Positions 13,001-25,000 of a DNA stretch of 64,000 nt are shown piece by piece. Positions within the stretch are counted from its first letter, which is position 1. Each line of letters starts with the position of its first letter. This DNA comes from Trematomus loennbergii (Eukaryota; Chordata; Actinopteri; Perciformes; Nototheniidae). A program made the translations under genes and the position numbers. The notes under the pieces were generated by a model. It was given only the letters and a program-made list of their open reading frames with translations. It ran no database searches and was not told the DNA's origin. The DNA lies in the NCBI GenBank assembly GCA_012861695.1, contig JAAOOA010000026.1:19518001-19582000 (forward strand), read 5' to 3'.

Positions 13001-16000
13001 ATTAAGCCTAATAGGAGAACTCTCGTCCTTGCTGTGCGGCTGCTGGTGGGAAGCCTTTGAGAGATAATGCTCGTGTCGCCGCACTAATGGCTCGTACTGG
13101 TTATTCAGCATGGCTGCACAGTGGGGGTTGGACCGGGGGGGATATCTGAAGGTCATGCCCTCTTATAGCTAGCAGGTGGAAGAGAGTTGTCATAGCGGGA
13201 AAAGCGAAATGTAATGCATTGAAAATACATCTATCAACGGGCCCTATTATGCTTCTTGGGATTTTCCCTTTCCTGTAGTGTGTCATATACTGTAGGTGAA
13301 TGTGAATGGTCTGCAAAGGCTAAAATCCTCCCGTTGTATTAACTTCAGTTTATCTATCAATGTCATCAACGACAAGACAACATTTGGTTCAGTAGTGTGT
13401 TTATTTCTTCGTTTTTTAGGACACTGCTGATGGATCTGCCAACTGGTTAAACATATGGCACAGTTTCAGTTGTATTTATAAAACTATAAAAGCTTTAATG
13501 GGATTTTAATTTCTCACAAAGCACATGGCTCTATAGTGTTTTATAAATCATTCAAAAAGCTAGTGAAGGAGACATGCCATCCCATTTCAAAAATAATTAT
13601 GTCATTGACTGACTCTGAGGAGGAATTGTCCTTTAGCTTATTACCATAAAGCTTAAAGAGGCCTGGAGGCTAGTTAGCAAATGTTTAATTTAATGTATGT
13701 TTCTGTCTGACTCCGATGTGTGTCAGTATCAAACACATCAGCTATACATCCGTTACAACATCTCCTCTCATTACTATAGGCTTTGAATCAGGGTGTTTAC
13801 TAAATATGAATAATGATCTCCCTCCACAGGAGCTGTTGACTCACTCGGCGGACCGACCGGAGAGACAACAACTGAAGGAGTCTCTGGAGGCGATGCAGGT
13901 CAGTGTGCTCATGAGTGAGCTTTAAGACACGTTACATAATAACTCAACAGCGCTCAGAGCCAAAAGCTGTATAAAATGTTTCATACAGCTACTGCGCCTC
14001 AAAGGGCCGTACATCTGCGGTGATATGACAGATGTCAAAAGGGATTCTCAGTGTAAAGGCTGAAAGAATGTTTGCCTTGCTCTCCCAGGACCTTGCCATG
14101 TACATCAACGAAGTCAAGAGGGATAACGAGACGCTGAAGAAAATCAGCGAGTTCCAAAGTTCAATAGAGAATCTTGTAAGTATCGTCAAAGCCTTTATTT
14201 TTCAAGTTTCTTAGGGCTTAATTCATCTTCTTACTGTAGGTGAAGCCACATGGACATGACCTGACCTGAGTTTCTAAGTAGTCATTTCAATTGAGAGACT
14301 TTTGTATATATTTTTTTTTCGTGCTTTATAACTGGTTTGAAGTGGGTTGTTAACAACCCACAATAATACTACACCCACTGTTCATCAAATGTAATCAAAC
14401 CACACATACTGTACACACGCAGTCTGTTTTTTTTAACTGTTACCAGCATTTGAATGAAGAAGTGTTTTCTTACTTTACGTTCTTTGCTTCTTTAGAAACA
14501 CATGTACACTTTTGGTCGTCTGGCTGTAGCTTCAAATTAAACGAGATATATCAGAGTGGTATTTGTTTCACATCTTTTACCAAAATGTCATCCACAGCAG
14601 CAAAGTTTAACGTTGTCACATTACAGTAAATAGTATAATGGTAACCTTTTCATGAATTATTTCATTTACAAAGCTAGATTTTACGTCTTTGCAGAAGACA
14701 TTTTGAATATAAAAAGTAATACACTGTCTAACGTTATCACCAGGATGGGATTCAATGTTTGTGGAGTGATTATTCACTGAGCATTAACCCAGAAACAATA
14801 ACCTTACCTTGCTTCCTCAATGAATGATTTAGTGTTTACCTTCCAGGCTGATGTTCATCTTCTGTTATATTTCCAAATATTTCTAATGGGTCTGTCTCAT
14901 TCTCTGTTATCACTTCCTATCTTCATGTATTGTTCCTACAGAGGTGCAACTAGTCACTGGGTTCATTTTGGCCTTATAAATATGCCACAGATACAGTAAA
15001 CAACTTGTGGATGTGGATTACCAGGATGGAAAAGAAACAGGGACTGAATATCTTCCGAGATGTATCATTTAGTAGTAATCTATTATGATTCTGTCTAAAA
15101 TTCAAGTGGAGATGAATTAATCATGGTTTCTCATTAAATATAGAAGTTATAGATATATAGAATAAGTGGATTGACATGCTGTATGTCCTTTTGACCGAAG
15201 CAGCAGGTGAAACTGGAGGAGTACGGGAGGCCAAAGATAGACGGAGAGCTGAAGGTGTGCTCCATCGTCAACCGAACGAAACAGGACCGGTGAGAACGAT
15301 CTCTCCAGAATAAAATACCTCCAGAAATCACATATTCTTACAGTTGGAAAAACAATTAATATGTGTGTTTGTCTTCAGGTATATATTCCTGTTTGATAAA
15401 GTGGTCATTGTCTGCAAGAGGAAAGGCTACAGCTATGAGCTCAAAGAGATTATCGAACTGCAGTCATATAAAATGTCCGACGACCCATGAACAACAGAGA
15501 CATGAAAAAGGTAAGAATCACGCTTTTACTTTGAAAGGACCAAGCTAAACAATATGTATGCAGATGTTGTAACATCCCGCGTAATCATTACAAATGTTGC
15601 CCTTGAGCTGAAGGATTTGTTGATGGTAATTTGCAGATGTAGATCTTATGAGTAATGCGTTGACGTTTCATATTATGCATTGTGCTCGCTCATGCTTGAG
15701 AAACCATGGTAATGCAACGAAGGACATTTAGGATTCATGAATTCGTACCGCAGTGCATTTTGCCACATGTCTAACATGGCTTTTTTGTTTTGAATCTGCA
15801 TGTGTCTGTTCATGTTTTGCATGTGTAACTGGCTCTTTCTCTGGTGTCTTTCTTTTTGCATGCTTACCAGTCCAGTGGAAAAATGGTAAGCTCAATTGAC
15901 CCTTTTTATTTGACTCATCTTCTCATAATGGCCTATTTATTGGCAGTGGTGTTTTATGGGTGTCATGCTGTGAATGCACGTGCACTCTCCAGCTTTTGGA

Positions 16001-19000
16001 AATATGCATCGCTAAAGCATGTGAAGCATCTTGTAGTTCGAATTAAAGGGATAGTTGGGATGTTTAGAAGTGGAGTTTAATGAGGTGTTATCTATAGTCA
16101 GTGTTACCTATAGTAGGTTCGGTAGGCGAGAACACCCATTTTGGAGAAACAGACAGGAGAACGGGCACAGAAGTTAAGCATTGTTCTGTGTGGATGGGGC
16201 TGCAACGAATCATGGCCACTTACAAAAAAATGTCCACCTAAAAAGATAAATAACAGTTCATATATTTCGAATATTTTCACTGCTGTATCTTTTGAGACAG
16301 CTATAAAGTATGAAGCTGTTATCAATACTGTCTTCAAAGCCACCAGACTCCTATGTAAAAAAAGTGTAATTTAATCTTGCATAGCACCACATTTGCTGTG
16401 TACCTCTGCCTTGACTGGTTAGTTTGTTTGTGTTATTGTTTGACTTTGGTTGGTCCGGATTCACCTGAATAACACAGTAAACAGACTAACTAACAAATCA
16501 AGGCGCAGTAAACAGCAACCTCTGTGTTCTGTGAGTAAAAATTACAGGTTTTTTCTATGTCTGGTGGCTTTGACGAGAGCGTAAGCCACAAACTACATTT
16601 ACAGCCACAGTTCCCAATCGGAAACAGAAAATGTATGCATTAGCTCATGCTAAGCCCTCATAGCAGTGAAAATACAGAGAACAATTGAATTAATATTGAT
16701 GTTTTTTGGGTTATATGTTTTGCTGCTGCCCCTTAATCACAGCTCCCTTCCTGTTCTCCCACCTGTTTCTCCAAACTGTGATTGTCTTGACTGACTGCAA
16801 TGGTATAAGTACGTCATACAACCCCACTTTAAAACATGCAAACTATCTCTTTAGATGTGGTGATATTTAAAGTAGGTTTTTGTACGAATTTTTATGAAAG
16901 CTCAGAAATCACTAAGTTATTTGCCTGTTTTTGTCATTGCCATCCACATATGTCTCCACCATCTGTCCCTCACTCACTTCTTCTCCCCAGTGGTCATACG
17001 GTTTCTACCTGATCCACCTGCAAGGGAAGCAGGGCTTCCAGTTCTTCTGTAAAACAGAGGAGACAAAGAGGAAGTGGATGGAGCAGTTTGAAATGGCCAT
17101 GTGAGTACGATTACACAAAAGGGTTGGTAACTTTCCTGGAAATTCACTTGAGAAATCGTCTTTAAATAACCAGATGGAACGTGTCTGTTTTTTTTACACT
17201 TAATTAAACACTGGAGAAATCAAACAAATCTCATTCATTATTGTTTACTTCCAGGTCCAACATCAAGCCAGAGAGAGCCACAGCCAATCAGCATAACTTT
17301 CAGATGCACACATTCGATAAGAACACCAACTGTCGAGCCTGCAAGATGCTCCTGAGGTAACTCTCTGATAACTCCAGTGCTGATCTGCAGAACAGCACAT
17401 TCATATTCTACAATAAATAATGAATGCCTGTACTTCTAGACTTTCCGAGGACTATCATGTATCCAGCTTTATTCAGCAGGAACACAGATTTATTTAACTC
17501 GGTTGTCTCTACACTCTGCACAGACACTTACTATAAGAAATACTTTTATATACGCTCAGACATGTTATGCAACGTTCATACGGAGATACTGTATAGCCAT
17601 GATTTATGCAGGGGTGAAATAAGAAGCCAGGTGATTGTACCTGATAAGGGGCAGGACTTTTCTGACACATCTTTAAGCAGTTGACCAATCACAACAGAGC
17701 TGGCCAGCTAACCAATCAGAGCAGACTGGGCTCTGGTTTCAGACAGAGGGTGAAAAGAGGTGCTGCAGCACAGGCAGGTATGAGAAAAAAAGAGCTTTTG
17801 AACATTAAAGCATGGAGACATGTCACAGTAGAGGCACCAAATACGAATAAGAAATAATCAATAACAGTTAAGTCAAAATAAAACAAACATAATTATGTAG
17901 GACAAGTAATAATCATGTACAAATGTAAAGTAGTGTTATTAAATGTGTATGATGAACAAAGGGAGTGAAGTGCTAAAATGAGAGAATATTCTGCCACATT
18001 TGGTGAGAAACAGATAAACACACTTAAATCACAGAGGGAATATGTTTTTGTCTAGCGTAGCCTCTTATTAGTTTAAAAATCCATGGAAAAAATATTTTGC
18101 AACCTTCCCCTTCCCAGCTCTACCCGCTGTGTCCCTGAGCGCTCCCCCTCCCCTGTGAGAGTGCTGCTCCTCTGCAGCAGGGACAGCCAGAGTCACTGAA
18201 TCACCACTTTCCCCTCTATTACAGTCAGCCGGCTAAACTCCACTCTGTGTATTGACCCACACATTTCCTGGCTGGGCTGACCTAAATTCACAGAGCCAGT
18301 GGTAGCAGGGACGGCGTCCCCGCTCCCTGCTAGATGCTAATTACTGCTGCAGCCCCAGCGGATCCCCATCCTGATTTATGGCACTTACTATTCAACATGG
18401 CAGTGTGCAACACATGCGGCGTTACAGTACATGCAACCAATCTCAGTACTGCTCTTAAATGGAGCGAGTCGATTCTGTGATTTTAAAGGATCACAAAGTG
18501 GAAATGATGGAGCATGTGTAACCGCAATCACAGGCTTATAGTTCCAAGCAGCCGATTCCCTTGTGGGTTGTACGTACAAGAAGTTAATTTGTGTCTGAGA
18601 CACTTCCTGTTTGCATTACTGATGTGAGCGTGTGTGTGTGTGTGTGTCCTATAGGGGAATCTTCTACCAGGGCTACTACTGCTCTCGCTGTGGAACAGGA
18701 GCACACAAAGAGTGTCTGGAAGTCATCACCATCTGTAAAATAAGTAGGTGTTCATTTAATCTGCTTGCAGAAACCCTTTTTTAATTTTTATTAAAAAATG
18801 TCTATTTTGGGGGCTCAATGTCAGGTATACGGAAGCCTTGGATGTCAAGTGAATAAACAAATATATTCTGTTAATCCATTAATTTAGTCTGGTCTAAATT
18901 ATTTCTCTCTTGTGTATATGACTTACAAGTGGGTGGGAGAAAATGTTCTGCCAGAATAGTCTTTCTAAATTCCTTAATTAAAAATAAACCTTGTGTTTGT

Positions 19001-22000
19001 TGTTGTAGTACTTGTTTCGGCCACAAGAGGCTATAGTGCACCACTACTCAATGTTCTGAATGGACTAAATGCATATATGAGTTTACATTTTTTATACGGT
19101 TTTCTTCACCTGCCAAAATAAAAATGTAATTCATAAACAATTAGGATCAGAGTTCCAGTAAGATTTGTTTTCCTCACTTGTCTCTCAGGGCTTCCGTACA
19201 GGGCTTGTCAATGTTTGGATTAAATGTAAATCAATGTTGTGTGACAGACTTCATTGATGTTATTATGATATGAATATTTCAGTTTTTTTTTACCTCATTA
19301 AAAATGATCCGTGAAATTTCATTACGTTTACAAGCGTAAATGTACTGTTCCTGAACCGTGAACTGCTTGCAGGCCTCTGGGGGTTTCTATGGATCAGTGT
19401 GGGACTATTTCACATCTTTTCAACAGAGATGACTCTCTCTTACACACGTTTTTGACATTTTCTGGGGGTGTAACTATTTTAAATAAAGACTTGAATTGTG
19501 CGTTCATTGATTCAAACTCCTCACTGTCACTGTTTTATTTCTCTTGTTTCAGATCCTCTTGACTTGGTGAGTACTTCATCAATATATGAGTCAAATGTTC
19601 CTTAATTGTCCCTTTCCTTCTTATATCTTTAACATTAAATCATACAAGTAGGATTTTAGTTTGTAATAAATTAATTGAAAAACAATGTTTTTCTCTCCAG
19701 GAACCCGGATTATCATCAGGTAAGATCCAGTCACTTAAACATGACACACAGCACACTTCCATATGAAGCTGCATATTCTGTCAGCTGTCATGTTATGAGT
19801 TTATTATGGATCCAGCACAGCTCTCTCCTGCCATCTAGTGGATATACCCACTACACATGAACCAAAACAAAACACATTATCAACGTGTACAGTGGGTGGC
19901 AGTGCATGCATAAATATAGATACTATGTGCTCATGATATTACTTGCCATTCAAAAACCCTGAAGACATTTGAGATTAAAATAAACCAGAACATGATAATC
20001 AGTCTCAAAAGCGTGAGACACAGTTTGAAATGACAAAGTTCTTGTTAATAAGATTTTCTTTGAAATATCTGGTGTTTTTGCCATATATGATACTTGAAAG
20101 TAGACAGACAAAGGATGCTAAACCAGATTTGAACCCAGGGAGTTGTGGTTAAATTGTTTGTATCTTAGACCACTGCATCACTTAAAGAGGCCCTATTGTT
20201 CTTTTAGGGGTTTTTCCCTTTCCTGTATGTAAACATGTCACAGTAGAGGCACACAATACAAATATGAATCTGAAAATGACCACAATATGTCCCCTTCAAT
20301 GGGTCGGATGTCTAATCACAAACAGGCCTGTCTTTATCAGCCTGATTCACAATGTGTTACTTCTAAATGACAGGAAGCAGCACGAGTTCAGATTAAAATG
20401 TTTCACTTGTATCCCTTTTATACATGTGACTGTTACTCCAGCTACATCCATCAATCCTCATAGCAATCACTTGATTGTGTCTCCAGGCCCCAAGATGGTG
20501 GCAGTGAGGAACTACCACGGCACGCCTGCTCCACCGGGGAAGACGCCGCTGTGTTTTCAAACAGGAGAGTTTATCGAGCTGCTGAAGGGAGATCCAGACA
20601 CCACGTGGTGGGAGGTACGGCTGTCAATCACTCTTATCTGACACAGACTTTAACATATCTTGTTAAAAGCATATTAAGCTGCTTCTGACCTCCAGCACGT
20701 TGAGAAATTGTGATATTAGACATTAAATGAATTAATTAGTACTAGCTTTTAGTGTTTAAAAGTTTCGGGTGATCACATGAGGAGAAATCATAGCCCTTTT
20801 GGCTCTCTGGGATAAATCCCTACACTCTAGCCTGGCTTTGTCCAAAGGTAACACAGTCTGGACCCCCAGCTCCCGTACAGACAATTAATATCTTGTTTGT
20901 TTAATCCATACAAAAACAATTATTTTTCTTGGCCGGGTGCAGTGACTTCCACTTTTTATCACTGTGAGGTTGCTCGGCAGCTGAAACAGACTCCAGGTAG
21001 TCCATGGCAGGGCCAATACATACTTTATTTTACTCCTTAGTCTTTACACAGTTAAAACAAACAAGTTGTACTGTGTTAAGCTGGTATTTGGTAACCTTTA
21101 GACAGAGTCAGGCTGGCTGTTTCCTGCTATTTCAACATTTATGCGAGTCTGGCTGTAGCCTTGTATGAGAGCGATATCAATCTTCACATCTCAGAAATGT
21201 CGAACTTTTCCTTGAAACCAATGTAAGAGGAGAGCCAGGAATGTGGAAACACATTTCACACACTGACTGCACTATAAATAAAGCTTCATCACCTGGGTCT
21301 GTCATTTTACAGGTAATCCAATATCAATTTGCTCAAGATAATTGCAAACCATACAAATAAAAACACATTTGGTAAAGTTTAGACACATCTTGACAGGTAA
21401 AATAACTAATCTTCTTTAGAGGAGTGATGCTTTTGCAGTGTTATTATGCAGGGTAATTCTATGAATATGTATGAGTGAAAAATGTAGAAAACAAGATTTA
21501 AGTAAGTGAATGGCTGGGAGTTACAAACGTGATATGATTGTAAACTGTTTCTAATCCAGTAATATAACTGAACTTGGTTTTTCTCGATTGTGTTTGCCTT
21601 CTTTAAAGATGCAACACACATTTGATGCTTTGCCTTAGGTCGCAGTTCCAGACAGGCAATATGGGAAGTTAAGAAACCAATTTGAATCAAGGATGTTGAA
21701 GGTTATCATCCTTTAGAATTGGAATCTTGGTAATTAGCGGCATATTTAGGCAAATCAACTTTGATCCTGACATTAAATAAATATTGAATCTTACTTACCC
21801 AGGCAGTTTGATGTTATTCAAGTTATCCAGCCTTCTGTAGGACCTTTAACACTTTGTGTGTGCAGAGAGTTCTAATCTGATATTATCAGACCATACTGAG
21901 AAAATCAATCCCCTGATGTATTCTACTGCCTTCTATGCATCTTCAACAACAGCATTGACCCTCTCTTAGTTAAAAATCAATGGAGCTGTACCTGCAGACC

Positions 22001-25000
22001 TTCAGAGCTTCGACAGTGAATCAGGCTGAACGACAGCGGCTGTAACACTGCTGTCACTCCCAACTTCCTGAGGCCATTCTTTTAAAGGGGCCTCTATTCT
22101 GTTTTCAGGGTTGTCCCTTTCCTGTAGTGTTTTGGTTTTGTGTAATGGCTAAAATACCAAAGTTGCCTCCACAGACACCCCCCCCCCCCCCCCCCCCTGC
22201 CTGAAACGCCTCGATTGGATCCTTTTGTACTTCTTTAACATATTGACATTACTATTTAACACTCGCGCTTCTATTGGCTAGCACTCAAACAGATTGTATG
22301 TGATTTGCTAAGGGTCAGGACATTTCTGACAACTCTCGAATCAGTCGACCAATCACAACAGATCCGGCCAGCTAACCAATCAGAGCAGACTGGACTCTGG
22401 TTTCAGACAGAGGGTGAAAAGAGTAAAGAGCTTTTTGAACATTAAAGCATGGAGACATGTCACAGTAGAGACACAACAAATACAGATATTAACCTGGAAA
22501 TTAGCATACGTCCTCTTGAAACTCACCCAGTGGTTAACCCTCTATGGAACAGTTTAATCCTGCCATGTGATATGTATGAGTGTGCTGAGCTTTGAATATA
22601 AAGTTGGTTCATTCAGTTTAATCCAGTACTGTATGCGATTGTAGGATTTTTCTTCTTAAATAATTGATCTAAAGCACTTTCCATTATTAGAGTTTTTTAA
22701 ATACCTTACAATTCAACTCGCCGTGCCTTTTTTTCTTGCAGGGAAAACTGATACAAACACTAAAGAGCGGCTTCTTTCCCAGTTCTTGTGTAAAACCATG
22801 TTTGGACCCAAAGGTAAGCCACCTATATGCAGTACATGTACAGCATGTATACATTATTCAAGAATCATAACAGTGTCTTGAGGGCTTTCCTCTTTCTCTT
22901 TAGTGTACACTTTCACCACCTATGTGGGACATACGTATACGTGATCTACTTCTGCTCCATGTCATTGTTATGTTTACATGCGCGGTGTCTATTTATTCCA
23001 GCCTTTCCAGTCATTATCTACCCGGCAGTGCTCCAGGGAATCAGACTACTATGGATATCCTTGGTAAGACCCTTAACTTGTGAAGAGTGTGGATCTATCA
23101 CGATGTACACTATGCAAATAGCCCGAGGTCACTATCTAATTACGCTAGATATGTTCACGCTAATACTTGTAATTTTTTGCACTTTTTCAAATTAAACCAA
23201 AGTGACCCCAAACATGACCGCAATCAAAAGATGAATTACTGCACCGTTGTTTGATGTCAAGGATTTGTTAAGCCTTCAGTATGTGGTTTGATTGTATATA
23301 ACTTTGTGTTTGAGGTGACAGCATGTATCCTCTGCTCCTCTGTAGGTTTGCGGGGAACATGGAGCGCCAGCAGGCCGATAACCTTTTAAAATCCCACAGC
23401 AGCGGGACCTACCTTATAAGAGAGAGGACGGCGGAGGCAGAGAGGTTCGCCATCAGCATAAGTGAGTGTTCAACATCGCAACAGGAGAGGGAGAAACTCA
23501 GGGGAAGTGGTTTTATTCACATCTCACGGGGAATACAAATTCTCACGGGATGCCCAGTCAGCTTTTTCCCGAGCATCTTTCAGCTCCAGCTAATTACCGC
23601 TCGGTAATTGCTTCTTTTTTTTTAATCCTGTTTGTTTTGTGTGTATTTCCTCTGAGAAAATGCATCAGGAAGAGAAATGCATGAGCTCTGACTGGAGCTG
23701 TCATACACTGATGTACTGGGAGGAATGCTTTAGCACATTTGTCTATAAGACAGGTGCGAATGGGCTGGGGAGACCAGCCTTGAGACGGATAATGAAATCA
23801 GTTTGTGAAAATTACTTTTAAAGTCTGTCAGTCCTTCAGGTATACAAAACTGAATTTCATGTTGACAGCAGCACCAAAGGTCCATGAGAGAGGAAGAACA
23901 ATATTAAGAATCAGAATCACACACAATGTTTTCAGATAGTGAAAGCACAAAGAGCTAACTCAAAACCCAATCTTTTAATTTGGCTTTTAATTTAATTGTA
24001 TTCATGATTTTCTTTTATTCTTATTTATTTCCTTATTTCTTTCTTTTATTATAATTTGTATTCTTATTTTAATTATTTTCTTTTCTTATTGTATTCTTAT
24101 TTATTTGTTATGCTTGTTTTATTCAGGCATGTGTTTTATTGAATTCTGTTGTTTAAGTGTTATTATCACATTATTATCAGTCATGTGTTATATATTAACT
24201 GTGAAGGGGGTGGTTGTTTTGTATTTATGTTTGGTTTGTAAAGCACTTTGCATTACCTTTTGTGAATGAAAAGTGCTATATAAATAAAGTTTGATTTGAT
24301 TTGAGTATCGAGCTGAATCCAATGATTAAAATGTAAACATGATTTCTTCTTTTACAGATTCAACGATGAAGTAAAACACATCAAAGTCATTGAAAAAGAC
24401 ACTGGATTCACATCACTGAGGCCAAGAAATTTGAGAGTCTTTGTGTAAGTCACAGGTTTTACTAGAAACCCAAATACCTACAGTAGCTTCATATCAGTGT
24501 GAGATAATAACAATACACCTTCTGTGCTGTTTGTTATAACAGGAGCTGGTGGAGTACTATCAGGCACATTCACTGAAAGAGAGCTTTAAGTTGTTAGACA
24601 CGACCCTGCGATACCCGTACAAGTCGAGAGAACGCTCGCTAACACGGGCCAGCACACGCTCACCAGGTAAGCCCTCAGAACGGTCCTGCTCTCCAGCAGC
24701 TAGCCTGAGCCACTATCAGAAAATACTCTTTTCAACATGATTAGTTTGGACAGATTTCATTTTGAAAGTTTAGAAGAGCCTGGGGTGTGCACATTCTGCA
24801 AGAGACCCCCACCAGCAGTCAGGCACTCGGGCAGTATTACTTGACATGCCCCAAGCATTTCAGAGCAGGGCATACTGCCTATTTTTGCCCAATTTTTATA
24901 TATATAGTGACATTTTTATATCATAACAATTTTGATTGGTAACAGTTTTGTTTGTTTTGTTGCTAACTCAAATGTATGTTTTCTTTACCCAGCATTTAGT

